DNA from: Adiantum capillus-veneris
Lineage: Eukaryota > Streptophyta > Polypodiopsida > Polypodiales > Pteridaceae
Reading direction: 5' to 3'
Length of the DNA: 64,000 nt
Assembly (NCBI GenBank): GCA_014529385.2
Contig: CM043942.1
Span: 54,994,647-55,058,646 of the forward strand
A model generated the notes under the pieces. The model did no database searches. It saw nothing but the letters and a program-made list of their open reading frames with translations, and was not told the DNA's origin. The position numbers were made by a program, and so were the translations under genes. This document shows, in pieces, positions 24,958 through 36,107 of the stretch. How positions within the stretch are numbered: the first letter of the stretch is position 1; every line of letters begins with the position of its first letter.

Positions 24958-25689
24958 TCATTGATTGCGATTCCCTTCTCTTGGTTGTCGTTGTTGAGGT
25001 AGGCCTTGTACTAGATTCAGAGTGAGGTTCTCAAGCTGTTGAGTCAGCCTTTGTAAAGCCTCTTGTTGAGAGTTATCTCCTATTTGTGAAGATTGTGCAA
25101 GAGGGGCCCTAATTGGTGCTTCCATGGTTTGTGAAGACTCCCTCTCACTCACTTCATTTAAACCCCTTGCTCTATGTGCTTGGAAGTGTAGTTTTCTAAA
25201 CTTGATGATGGCTACCTCACGTGCTTCTTCGAAGGTGGATGGGAATTTTAGCTCTACTTTAGCCTTTAAAAGTGGATACAAGCCAACCATGAATCTCTCT
25301 TTTTTTAGAAAGTTAGGTGCACCACCATGATTTTCTAATGTAGCCTCCCACCTACCCCATAGATTGACAAAGGTTGCTTCATAAGAGGGATAGTCTTCAA
25401 GTGATACCTGCTTATGTCCAATAAGACATTTCCATAGTCCTTCAGAAGTATCACCTTGCCCGAACTTGGAGAGGAAGATTGCTCGCAGTCTCTCCCAATT
25501 GGACTTGATTTGGGGATTCAAGGTCTCATACCATGCTTTAGCTTCTGCTTTTAGAACCAACGGGAAGGCTCGTAGCTTTACTTCCTCTTCATCTCTCCTG
25601 GATATGAGATGTGCCATCTCCAAGTTGTCAAGAAACTCTTGCGCATCTTCCCCACTTCTTGCATAGAACGTGGGAAAAGAACTTGACAT
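24958..25689 (-). pseudogene. Element B gag
   Basis: The 243-aa frame starts MSSSFPTFYARSGEDAQEFL and carries the retrotransposon gag core (LKAEAKAWYETLNPQ, WERLRAIFLSKFGQG, LKKERFMVGLYPLLKAKVEL). It is in the same frame as pol and ends at a TGA where Arg (CGA) would fit, upstream of the zinc knuckle. The ATG at 25689 is chosen because gag similarity starts immediately after it. Confidence 0.9.
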
Positions 25690-25781
25690 TTTGTTTAGAC
25701 TTTTTGAAATCTCTTTTTTTTAAAAGAAAATTTTCTCTTACGGCCCGCACAAGATTATTAACACTATAAATCTGATTACAT

Positions 25782-26290
25782 TTAATTGAAGATGTACACA
25801 TCCATTGTTAATTCATACTTTATCATAGGTAGAATAAATGGATTAATTGAAGCATTGATTTCATTGAGGCGAGTGGATCCAAATATCCTCCTTATGATAG
25901 ATTGAAACCTAAACTTAATTGCAATGATTATATGAATGGATTGCCGAGCAATAGGCCTAAAAGGTTCATTGTTTTGATCATGATTCATGTGCTACTCCTC
26001 GTTGTTGGTTTGAAGACCTCGTTCCTTCATATGGCCCTTGAGCACCCCTTCACCACTCCTTGTTCCTGCCTTCAAAACAAAATGAAAACGTGAACATCAA
26101 AAGAAGTTCCATAATTGATGATTGGAAGTATAATTGGATTGGGTGATGCCAGTATTTCTCTAAGTCTTTCTGCACCAAACATAAAACAATGCGTTGCTGG
26201 AAAAAGACTTCTCTATCTATGTCAATATTTACTCTAATGTGTTGTGCAAAATGAAATGGATAGATGGGAACTCCATTGTTCATCACTAAA
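25782..26290 (-). pseudogene. Element B leader reading frame: two copies of a roughly 50-residue repeated unit, unknown protein
   Basis: Between the primer site and gag, the sense strand encodes a unit twice. Unit 1 (about 26286-26080, one frameshift near 26185) reads AQHIRVNIDIDREVFFQQRI then FGAERLREILASPNPIILP. Unit 2 (25988-25782, open) reads ARQSIHIIIAIKFRFQSIIR then IFGSTRLNEINASINPFILP. Both share FG-x2-RL-x-EI-x2-S, then P-x-ILP-x-I-x-Y, then a Ser/Thr and DV. The same two units, clearly diverged at DNA level, occur at 46.24-46.65 kb, which indicates past selection on protein. I recognise no family. It is not gag, protease or envelope-like. The first Met near 26286 lies just inside the primer site. 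Confidence 0.65.
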
Positions 26291-26317
26291 AAATTTGAAG
26301 GTAACTTGGAAATATGT

Positions 26318-26335
26318 TCCTCAGTGGGGGCACCA
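26318..26335 (-). other. Element B primer-binding site
   Basis: Five bases inside the 5' LTR the minus strand reads TGGTGCCCCCACTGAGGA. The TGGTGCC start resembles the primer site of element E (TGGTGCCCGCCACC); the tRNA was not identified. Confidence 0.6.
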
Positions 26336-26340
26336 CTTTA

Positions 26341-27465
26341 TGAGGGCGAGCTTTTTGAAATGGGGCCTCTAAACCCAAACCAATGGGCCTACCCTCACAA
26401 AATGTTCGTAAAGAGGTACGCACACTACTTGGGGCACCACCTTCTTTTGGGAGTGGAGAAGGAAACCAATCAAAATAACACTTGCACTCACCCACTCAAG
26501 CAACACACTTTGAAAACCCCCTTACTCTATATACACTTTGGACACTTGAACACCATCAACGATTATGCAACCCAATGCCGTGCATCAAAATGAAATATGC
26601 AATTTGTGGAATAGCATTCACCTTCTCCCCATAAGAATATCCATAATACATCCAAACTCTTCCTCTCTCAAGCACTCATCAAAAAATCATGCACACAAGA
26701 CTTGCCTCTCAAACACACAAGAGAATCACTTACATCAAACTAACACACTTTGCATAGAGAGCTCATCTCCATCTATGCAATGCCGTGACACAAATAAAAT
26801 CACCATGAGAGGTAGCCACATGCATATGTAATGAAGCAAAAGAGAGTTGGAGTGAGAAATTTCTTTAGACCAATTGAATAAGTGTGGAGAAACAAACCAA
26901 TGATAAATTGAGAATAGAACACTTACTTGATTTCTCGCACACCTTTTAAGGGGAGGACAGACGCTGGCTAGCCATCACGAATTGCGACACTTGAAAGTTT
27001 TGAAGATGATTTCATGATCATTAACATAACCATGAGAGAGATCATGATGTATTTACAAGTTATTGAGGTGCTACAAATGATTTATTGGGTTGATGGAGTA
27101 AGAGATTGTAGAATGGAAAGAGTGGAGAATAGAGTTTGCACTTCCTCCAAAGAGGAGGGTTAGGAGGGAGGATGTGAAAGAGGGAGAGTTGGGATTTTCT
27201 CTACTATTGATCAAGAAACAACATGAAGTTGAAAATATAGGTGTGTGTCCTTGAGTCTCTCCAAGGGGGGCTATTTATAGTTGTGTAGGAGTGGGATTAT
27301 GCTACACTTAATTAGAGTAAGTGATTAGACCTAAGGTTAAACGAAGAGGGGAAATTTACTCTAGATAACTTAATAGCATAGAAAAATATATACACATATG
27401 AGGAAGAGGGCGTTGAGTAGGCTGACAAATGTTGCAAAAAGATGGTTACCATTTTATGCCACTCA
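26341..27465 (-). repeat. Element B 5' LTR (1,125 bp, internally deleted)
   Basis: It is identical in order to the left LTR but lacks the equivalent of about 19131-20077. The junction shows two to three bases of microhomology (AA/AAG). The deleted part is upstream of the promoter box (27271-27280), so U3 is mostly lost. Sequence 27466-28118 to its right shows nothing recognisable. Confidence 0.92.
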
Positions 27466-28118
27466 ATAGGATAATAAATTTATTTTGTTTTTAATATTCT
27501 AACTAGCTGGCTTTGTAGATGATTTTGGGTCGTAGAACTTGGAAAGAATAAAAGTTTTGTTCCATGCATTTGAGTTAGAAGCTTTTTACTAAATTGATTT
27601 ATTTTTTACTTTTGGATTCTTGGCTACATCTTTTAGAATAAGAAATCTTTGGGATAAGTTGATTTACTGACAATCTTCTTCGTGAGTATCTTTAGTTAGA
27701 TATGTAAACATGCTTTGTATGTACTAATGCACTTATATGGTTTTTGTTTTACATTGTTCAATTCTATGCTTATCATATTTGTGTGATCATATCGAGATCA
27801 ATCTTGTGAATCGCCTCTTCTTAGCACAAAATTGACACACTCTTGACTCATTAATTATACTTTGGTGTGAGTTTGATAGGTGAAACTCTCTCTAGCTTGT
27901 ACAAGGATTCTAATCAAGAATCCTTGATGTCTGGGTTGAGATTCTATCAATTATAGCTCACTCCACATACACATGCAAGTATATTTTTTGGCAGAAGAGA
28001 TGTTCCAGGTATGTGCATCAAAAAGGTATTCCTTTTTCTACCTTTTCCTTATCAACATTATCTTATAGGTTGTGATGCAAATAATCTTGTAAGACATCAA
28101 CTCATATTTTAAATTGAA

Positions 28119-29077
28119 TGTTGACCGCTGGGTCAACAACACAACATAACTCAAGTTTCGTACCAAAGTCTTATCTTTTGCGACTTATGAAATGCTACGA
28201 ATTATGGCTATAAACGTCATTTGTAATGAGTAGTTATTCTAGTTTCAGAAGCCGGGGTGCAATGGCACTTCCAGATTGTAAATACAAAGCCATTTGACCC
28301 TTTCAACCCCATTTTTTGGTTAAACCTAAGGTAGCCTTAGTATGTAAGGTACCTAGGTCATTTTGTAAAAAAGGACTTTTAATCATAATCAAAACTTTAG
28401 CGCTGCCGTCTACTGTGTGTGAGAGAGAAAGAGAGTGAGCGTGAGCTTTATCCTCTCGCTACGCCCGGCTCGCTCAACACATTGGAGATCCGACTGCACC
28501 ATTGTTGTAGGCTCGAGGAGAGCTACGTGACAACGCCAAGCATTCCACGCGAGACGAAGCGCACACACCGACGCATCTACGAGCTATTTGTGGCCGTAAG
28601 TGTATCAAACGATGTCTGTTTTCTGCGTGCTAGTAGTCTATAGAATCATGGCAACATAAGCTACGCATAGGTACTCATAAATTTCAATTTCGGGCACTTT
28701 CAAAATTTTGCTCTGTCATCCTATGCATTTTTCGCAGATGGGCTTTGAGTGAGGGTTTTGAGTGTAGAAGCTTAGGGACAGGTGTATCCTAGTGAGGGGA
28801 TGGTGTTCCTTAAGTTTCGTATGAATCTGGCATGATTAGGTGAGTTACCTTCCGTATGTGTGTATGTGGCTAGGTGGTGTAGTTGAGGGCATTGAGGTTC
28901 TTGATTGTGGTTTAGTTGGCCTTCCAGAGTGTTGTATGTGTAGGATGGTCTCAGCCTGACAAGCTACAGAGATTTCCTCCGTGTGCGTATCGTGTCATCT
29001 ATGTCCTCGATTGACATTATGTTGATCTAGGTAGTGTTTGCATGCACTTCATGGGTGTGTGAGTTGCCCGTCCAACA
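28119..29077 (+). repeat. Element C 5' LTR
   Basis: It starts TGTTGACC and ends CCAACA. Its first 20 bases form a perfect 8-bp stem (TGTTGACC / GGTCAACA) with a GCTG loop. A GA-rich run and CpG-rich segment at 28420-28580 resemble a transcribed leader. Confidence 0.85.
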
Positions 29078-29078
29078 T

Positions 29079-29096
29079 TGGCGCCGCTGCCGGGGA
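29079..29096 (+). other. Element C primer-binding site (tRNA-Asp type)
   Basis: TGGCGCCGCTGCCGGGGA lies one base after the 5' LTR. It matches the common plant gypsy primer site complementary to tRNA-Asp with one change. Confidence 0.88.
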
Positions 29097-29599
29097 CGCA
29101 AGGACCTAAGTAGGTTTCCTACTAACACTCGTGTGATGGTTGCTTGATTTAGTTTCGGCTAAAGAAAGCGTTTTTCTTAAGTGGATCCAGAAGAGGATAT
29201 TCCGCGATCAAGTGGATAGCCAGGAACCGTGTGTCTTGCCGAGGGTCTGTGACTAGATAGGTTTAGTTAGGATCTGTGGATTAGAGTAGTTGTTGGTGGT
29301 CAAGTGATTTGTGAGGTGATAAAAGCATTTACTAGTCCGTGTGTGGCAGTGAAGCATTTTTCTACTCATAGATGCAAAACCCATATGATTTGTAGGAGTA
29401 GCTTTAGGTAAGTGATCTGATTATGATCTAGAGCTATTCAGCACTGAATTATTTGCTTAAGTGCTTGATTGCATTTGAAATCACGGAAAAGTGTGCTTTT
29501 GAGGGTAAAAATGCATTAAACAAGCTTTTGTGGATATTTTTGTCTGACTGACTGATGTTGGGCACATAAAAGAGCATTTGCAAGGGTTCTGTGAAAAAA

Positions 29600-31060
29600 A
29601 CCTGCAATTCTGTAAACATAGACATCCTACACGTAGGATGTCTCAAGGGGGTTTTGGAGACCAAATTTTGAAATTCTGAGTTGACCAGTGTGTTCAGAAG
29701 GTAGGTTTTACCCTATTTTCACTTGGAAAGTGGAAATTTGACCAAATTTTGACAGATCAAAGCCAAAAGACGAGAATTGCCAAACATCCTACCCAAATTG
29801 TGCCAAGACATAATTTTTGAGACCAAACCATAGGATGACTCCATAGGCATGTTCTAAATGTTGTATTGAGTGCATGTGATAAATTTCATTTCATTTGGGT
29901 CAGTGAAAGGGAAGATTGAGCGGACTTTAGCACTGTTGACTGAAAAAGGCAAGAACAGCTAGTTTTGGGGTCTTTTGACATCCAAATTAAAATCTAAGCA
30001 TAGCATTGGGTTGCTGACATCATGGGGAAGCTGTGGGACAAGTCTGGGGTCAAACAGGCCAAAAAGACATCCTACGCGTAGGATGTCTTCTGTGTGATTT
30101 TGGACTCTAAACAAAATTCTGAGCATACCACAATGATCAGCACCTTAAGGAGAGTCTGTGGTTCAAATTTGGGGCAATTCTGAGCAGTTAGACATCCTAC
30201 GCGTAGGATGTCTAAGGCATGATTTAGAGGCCAAATTCAAACTGTGGACATAGCAGGGTGTTGTATAGCCTTAGGCAAGCCTCCTAGGCAAATTTGGTCC
30301 AATTTGGAGTTGATTTGACTTGGGAATTCATCAGAACAGACATCAGGCTTTTGGAACAGATTCTTGATCATTTGCCCAACCTATAGGTGTCAGAATCAAA
30401 AAGTAAAAATAGCTGTGAGCTTAGCACATCAAGGGGAAGCTACAGTGCAAGTTTGAGATGAAACAGAGCAAAAAGACATCCTATGCGTAGGATGTCTCCA
30501 GGGTCATAAAGTGGTCAAAATTCTACTTTGGCCATATAGGGAGGTTCTAAGTGTCTCAAGGATTCCAGAACATTTTTCAAAAGTGAATTTGGACCTTGTT
30601 TGGCCTATTTACCAAGAAAATACAAGAATTGTCAGACATCCTACTCTTGGAGTGCACTAGAAGCTCTTGCAGCCTAAATCTTGACCTATTGGCATCCAAA
30701 TTCAATTTTGAGTATACCATTGGGTTGCTGAGCACTAGGAGAATCTTGGGATCAAGTTTGGACAAAATCTGAGCAGTTAGACATCCTACGCGTAGGATGT
30801 CTCCAGCTTGATTTAGGACTCCAAACCAACCTATGAGCACACCACTGTGATCAGCACATCAAGGAGAAGTTGGGGTGAAAATTTCAAGTCATTCTGAGCA
30901 AAAAGACATCCTACGCGTAGGATGTCTCAAGGCCATTTTTAGGTCCAAAGGAAATTCTGACCATACCATTGTGTTGCTAGACTCAAGGGGAGTCTGTGGA
31001 CCAAATTTTGTTAAATTCTGAGCATATAGACATCCTACGCGTAGGATGTCTCTAGGCCAG
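29600..31060 (+). repeat. Leader array of a roughly 125-160 bp unit, each centred on a 24-bp palindrome
   Basis: Seven copies of a 24-bp palindrome, half-site AGACATCCTACG followed by its own reverse complement, lie at 29620-29643, 30065-30088, 30190-30213, 30474-30497, 30779-30802, 30904-30927 and 31028-31051. Five are perfect; the first and fourth carry one change each. Decayed half-copies sit at about 29784 and 30634. The neighbours 30065/30190, 30779/30904 and 30904/31028 are 124-125 bp apart. Sequence between copies is also repeated (CTGAGCA before, then variants of GATTT...CCAAA, ACCA...TG, CATCAAGG.GAAG) but much less conserved than the palindrome. It lies between the primer site and the first gag ATG, on the same transcript. 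Confidence 0.92.
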
Positions 31061-31505
31061 TTTTAGGGTCTAATTGTACTTTTGACCATACAGGAGTGTT
31101 CAAAGTCTCACAGAGATCCCAAATCTTCTTTTAAATTTGAATTTGGACTCATTTTGACCATTCTAAACTGCATTTCACTGTTTTGGCCATAACTTTCACA
31201 AACGGTATCGGATTGGAAAAGTTTTTATATCAAAACGTAGCCTGAGAGCGGCTCTACAGATCTTAAAGCAAAACTTGAACTAAATGATGCCGACGGCAAC
31301 CGATTAGGTCAAATTTGAAAAAAACGTCGTTTGAGGCCTCAAAATACATCCGCAAGTTAGGGGTGTCTAAAAGCGACAATTTGCGAGAATTGTGAGAAAA
31401 CGGTTGCGGTTTTGGACATAGTTTCGACTTTTCCCTAACCAAAGCACTTGAACACAGTGGACTAAGTCTACTTGAACCAAGCAAAATCTCTTAAGCCCAG
31501 AAATC

Positions 31506-33574
31506 ATGTCAACCCTAGATTCAAACGCAGCTTACACAAGCTTGGAGATCCCGACTATAGAGGAATATCCTCCCATGATGGATCTTCCAAACTTGCAATT
31601 GATAAAGATCCATCTTGTTGAGAGAGTTTGGATGATTGGTCATGAGAGTGAAGGACTATATAGATACATTGACAACAATGAGGTCAATCTTTATAGGTGC
31701 TCACATCCATACCTAGAAGAGATAACGGATTACAAGCTCTTATATGTCTACACATACGGAGTCGACTGTCAATGGAGATCTATAGTTGTCGACAAGTATG
31801 GACGAGAATACAGAGTTGTAGAAAGCACAAATCCACTGAGTGTACTAGAAAGAGGTGGATATTTGGTCAATGAAGGACCACAAATGCCTCCACCAAACAT
31901 GAGAATTCCTATAGGAATTCCAAGAAGAGAGCCACCAAGATTCCCTTCAAGAGCGATAACGACAGAAGGATTGGGAGAGTCTTGGTTAGACTTGTAGACA
32001 ATCGACGAGTTAGACCATCCCAAGTCCAGAAATGGGTAAACAGAAAATACTCCGGAGATAAAGATCCGAGAGATCACGTAACGGCTTTTAGAAGAGTGAT
32101 TAGAGCAGAGGAAGTTTCAGATTTTGCGACACAGTTTGCGGGATTTGGATTGACTCTAGAAGATGATGCAACTACATGGTTCGACTCGGTGGAAAAATGG
32201 GATTTTGAGACCCTAGATGAGTTGTTTGAGGAGTTTATTGAAAAATTCTCGCCAAAAGGCATTGCTCACAACACGGTCTCGCAAATCCATAGATTCAAAC
32301 AGAAAGAGAATGAATCAGTATGCAAAGCATCATTACGGCTCAAGAGATATGTTAAGCTCTGTTCGAGAGCGGAATTACCTACGCAAGCACGACTGATGCT
32401 GATCTTTATCTAGGGAATGAGACATGCGGGCCTTCAGAAGGATCTGCATATGATAAGGAGGACGACGTTAAACGAGTTGATCAAAGAAGCTCTTTATCTA
32501 GTGGATAACTGTGAAGCATACAAAGAAAAGGACTTAAAGAGTCAAGGAGATGACACATCCTCTCAGCACAGTGTTTCAAAGATAAGTAAGTCCATTGCCA
32601 AGCCAACGGCACCTATTGATCAAGAAAAGCTTATCGACGACTTGGTCAAGAGGTTGATTCCTCTTGTAAGGTCTGATTCGGGAGAGCCAAAGTGGTGTGA
32701 AATTGAGAGAAAATGGACGAACCATACGGGGGAAGAGTGCTATTATAGCATGGAAAACGCTAGGGAGAGGTATCTACAACCTGTTCTAGAAGCACCTACT
32801 CCACCTAGATACATTACGGGGAATGTGCCAGGACCAGTAGGAGTTTTAAGGCCACAGCTTGTCTTAGGACAACAACCTCCGCTGCCAGGTGCTAGAATTC
32901 CGGTAGACATGAGATACATGCCAATGATGGAAGCATCAAATAAACCAACGCCAATACAAGATACAATGTGGTATAGAAACCAAAGTGAGTACTACCCTTT
33001 GGAGCAACAAAATATGAGAGAAACACATGGAGTGGTGAGGCCTGTACAACCTCCACCTCCTGGGTTTCAGTCGAAAGAAAGAAGGTATGAAATGGACGAA
33101 AGGACATTGCGATTCATTGCAAATAGCGGCTTATCTAGGTCAGAGCTTGCTTATAGCCAAGAGTAAATGCTAAAAGAATCTCCTCAACCAGAGACAGATT
33201 GTCACAAAAGTCATGACAACCACTTGGTCAAACAATGTCCTCATGTGGAGATCACTGAAGTAAATGCCTATTGTCTTGAGTGTGGCATCACTCACTTGAT
33301 CCCCGATTGCCTGAAAAAACCAAACCAAATCAGGAAAATCACGACAAATGTATTAGGGATTGTTCAGCTACCTAATAGCTCAGAAAATGAAAATGTTGTA
33401 CCAATTCAAGTGGTTACGACAGCACAAGCTCAAAGGAAAGCTTATGAGAATCCAGAGACAAAGAACACGGAAAGTGACACGAGTCCAAAGAAAAATGATG
33501 GACCAAAGACAGACGCACTAGTCAGAAAACCAAGAGCAAACGAAATAGTTGGAAAGCTAGAAAAACTACGATGA
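31506..33574 (+). pseudogene. Element C gag
   Basis: The first ATG is at 31506 (MSTLDSNAAYTSLEIPTIEE, 163 aa open), an N-terminal segment of unknown type. After a frameshift near 31980 the gag core follows at 31982-33166: RKYSGDKDPRDHVTAFRRVI, TTWFDSVEKWDFETLDELFE, EFIEKFSPKG. Stops at 32411-32413 (TAG) and 33164-33166 (TAA) interrupt a single frame. 33167-33574 is the C-terminal part with Cys/His clusters (DCHKSH..HLVKQCPHVE, CLECGITHLIPDC), possibly zinc-binding. A second frameshift near 33570 leads into the protease frame. Confidence 0.8.
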
Positions 33575-33678
33575 AAGCACGCAGGGAACGAGAGCAAAAA
33601 TCCCTAGCTGAGAAGCTTACCGAAGCTGAGTAGAAGATAAAACAACATGAGGAAAAGGAGGCACCTTCTCTTACACAG

Positions 33679-35952
33679 ATGGTTAAACCTCTAGAAGAAC
33701 CATCCACGGATGAGAAACTGAGAAGTGCTAGTTCACGAGGATCTGTGTGGGTAGAGAAGGTTAATGAGACATTAGATGCCCTCTTGAAAGCCTATGATGT
33801 GAGGCTCAAAAACAACCAAACCCAAGAACACACGTGGATGAAATATCCCTATTCGGAACTAGAGAAGCAAAAATTTGAAATGTGCCAGAAAATGATTCAA
33901 ACAGCCCAAGCCTTACTAGAACCACCAGTTGCAAAACCTGAGGATGTGATCCGTGTCATGCCTACACAAGTAATCCCACCAAACCAGAAACTAAAAGAGC
34001 CAGATTCTAGTCATGAGCACAGACCAAACCTCAAAGACCAAGCATTAGAACCAAGGATAGTACTGAATACCACGGATAACTCTTCCGAGGGATTTCACCA
34101 AGCTATACCTGAGGATTGTAAAGAGATAAATGGTCTTGACGAATTGTGGAAACAAGTCAGAGAGGCCAATGAAGCCGATGACCTAAGAAGACGAGTAGAC
34201 AAGACTAGTGATGAACGAGGAGTGTTTCTACCACCAATAGAGGAATTTGAGACTGGATCTGAATTGAATCTAGACGTGCGATCGTATTGGGGAGACAAAG
34301 GATCTGTACAATATATGGATAGTCAACCCCATTCGCTAAGAACAATACCGTCCTACATGGGAGAGTACGAGACCAAGTCAGATGTGGTTGCAGTCCCATC
34401 ACACAGACTGTCTCCCAACAAGGCCATCGATTCAAAGGGGCTAGTAGATATTCTATCTACCCCAATCACCTGTACAATAATGTTAGCCGAGTTGCTCAGA
34501 ATTAGACCAAACATGTGGGCTAATGTGGGTAAATGTCTAGAGAAATTTGGTGTAAAAACCCCAATGACTCAAATCGAGGAAGGCATCAAAGAGCTTGAAA
34601 TGCCTCAACTAAATACTAGGCCAGTGCCATTAAACAAGGTAGGCGAGTATTACGAGGGAGAAGAGGGAAACACCACCCTTCCTGTGGAATTCACTTTAAA
34701 AACCATGGCAATCCTTGACAATGGAGCTGGTGTGGCTATTGCAACCAAAGAGGTTTGGAAAAAATGGGGAAAACCTGCCTTGATATCCACACGAATGACC
34801 CTGCAGCTTGCAGACGGACACAAGGAAAAGCCCCTAGGACTGCTAGAAAAAGTACTTGTTACTTCTTGTGGCATTGAATATGAACACACTTTTGATGTTG
34901 TTGACTTTGGCAAGAAGAACAACTATGACATCATTCTGGGAAGACCATTCATGCAACAATTGAAAATGGTCCAAGATTGGGGTTATGACCATATATACCT
35001 GAGACATATGGAAACCATAACAAAGATAAACTTGAGGGACCATAGCTATAGGGATGTGATGAGAACACCGGTTGAGGAGTTTGATTCCGCCACAGTAGCA
35101 GGATCAGAACTTCCAGCTTGGTTAGGTAAGCCTAAAGAACTGTGGATGTGTGGAGCTTCACAATGTGGTAGCTTGAAATGCGAGGAATGTATCCTAGAGC
35201 GGGTTATAGAGGATAGGGACTATATCCCAGAACCATTTCTTGAAGAAGAGTTAGAGCCTTTTGGATGGGAACACATCTTGGCTACTCTGGACGTGTGCGC
35301 CGTGGAGGATGCTCCCACAACAAAGTTTTGTGATGAAAATGGCTATGATGTCGTTCCTTATTTTGCAGTGAGTGTAATCCAGGAAAATGAAGAGAACCAG
35401 ACATCAACAATCTCTCGAAATAAGGAGCAAACAAAGAAATGTGGAGAATCAAAAGATGAAGAAGACGACAAGTTCTATGACTCTGAAGAACACTTCGAGC
35501 TTCAAGAAGATCAACGACCGGAGAATCAATGTCATCGCTACACGAATAACGTGCATCAAAAGTGGATTCCAAACTCCTCGGTGAAGACACAACCACCACA
35601 AGCATCCTCATCCATGGCTCCTAATAAGGATGCAAAGACTCACCTAGGAGGAATACAACCAGAGAAACGATCTAACAATGCTCTAATCAATGGGCTAGAA
35701 AAGTCCTCCAAGAAACTACCACCCACGAGCAAACACACAGTAACTTTCCACTACCAGCCAAAAAATCAAGGGAAAGTACAAGAAGTCAACCTTGCTGAGG
35801 ATAGTAGCGATAGTGCTGAATCTTACATCCCCTATCATCAACTCAGGCCATCACTATCACCAACCCCTTCAGCAACAACCATGACAGGTCAAAAGAACAT
35901 GACAACAAGTCAAAGCCAAAAAGCTCGACAAATCTGGATACCAAAAAGCTAG
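33679..35952 (+). CDS. Element C protease-containing polyprotein segment
   Basis: The open frame of 757 residues has a charged N-terminal part, then a retropepsin-like domain with AILDNGAGVAIATKEVW and DIILGRPFMQQLK (about residues 335-440). The active-site triad reads Asp-Asn-Gly, not Asp-Thr/Ser-Gly. A Cys-rich stretch follows (WMCGASQCGSLKCEECILE), then the YIPEPF / LDVCAVEDAPTTKF block also found at 7.6 kb, and a Gln/Ser-rich tail with WIPN and WIPK motifs. No RT follows. It is continuous with the coiled, Lys/Glu-rich segment at 33575-33678. This is the longest intact frame of element C. Confidence 0.75.
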   Translation: MVKPLEEPSTDEKLRSASSRGSVWVEKVNETLDALLKAYDVRLKNNQTQEHTWMKYPYSELEKQKFEMCQKMIQTAQALLEPPVAKPEDVIRVMPTQVIPPNQKLKEPDSSHEHRPNLKDQALEPRIVLNTTDNSSEGFHQAIPEDCKEINGLDELWKQVREANEADDLRRRVDKTSDERGVFLPPIEEFETGSELNLDVRSYWGDKGSVQYMDSQPHSLRTIPSYMGEYETKSDVVAVPSHRLSPNKAIDSKGLVDILSTPITCTIMLAELLRIRPNMWANVGKCLEKFGVKTPMTQIEEGIKELEMPQLNTRPVPLNKVGEYYEGEEGNTTLPVEFTLKTMAILDNGAGVAIATKEVWKKWGKPALISTRMTLQLADGHKEKPLGLLEKVLVTSCGIEYEHTFDVVDFGKKNNYDIILGRPFMQQLKMVQDWGYDHIYLRHMETITKINLRDHSYRDVMRTPVEEFDSATVAGSELPAWLGKPKELWMCGASQCGSLKCEECILERVIEDRDYIPEPFLEEELEPFGWEHILATLDVCAVEDAPTTKFCDENGYDVVPYFAVSVIQENEENQTSTISRNKEQTKKCGESKDEEDDKFYDSEEHFELQEDQRPENQCHRYTNNVHQKWIPNSSVKTQPPQASSSMAPNKDAKTHLGGIQPEKRSNNALINGLEKSSKKLPPTSKHTVTFHYQPKNQGKVQEVNLAEDSSDSAESYIPYHQLRPSLSPTPSATTMTGQKNMTTSQSQKARQIWIPKS

Positions 35953-36107
35953 ATCGGCCAAAAACAAATATGGATCAAGAAGACAAAGATCTCTAATGAA
36001 AAATCACAAGATCCAACACCAAAATAAAAAGAAGGAAAGCGTGCACGAACGGGTAAGAATATCACAAAGTCGCAAGCTTTCACAACTAGGTTTGGGCTCC
36101 AAAGAAG

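Larger units (their letters stand above)
18137..27465 (-). mobile_element. Element B: nearly intact Ty3/gypsy element, Tat-like (dual RNase H)
   Basis: Direct LTRs at 18137-20210 and 26341-27465 flank a minus-strand gag-protease-RT-RNase H-RNase H-integrase frame. The 4-bp duplication ATAG (18133-18136 and 27466-27469) marks the insertion. LTRs differ at roughly one percent of aligned positions apart from a 949-bp deletion in the right copy. One frame of about 1,770 codons from 25689 to 20371 is broken by only two stop codons. A second RNase H between the first and integrase is the hallmark of the Tat group. Confidence 0.93.

Noticed and set aside
29600-31060. CRISPR-like look of regularly spaced palindromic repeats
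   Set aside because: Spacing varies from 124 to 445 bp, the intervening sequences are homologous to each other, there are no cas genes, and the context is a plant retroelement leader.
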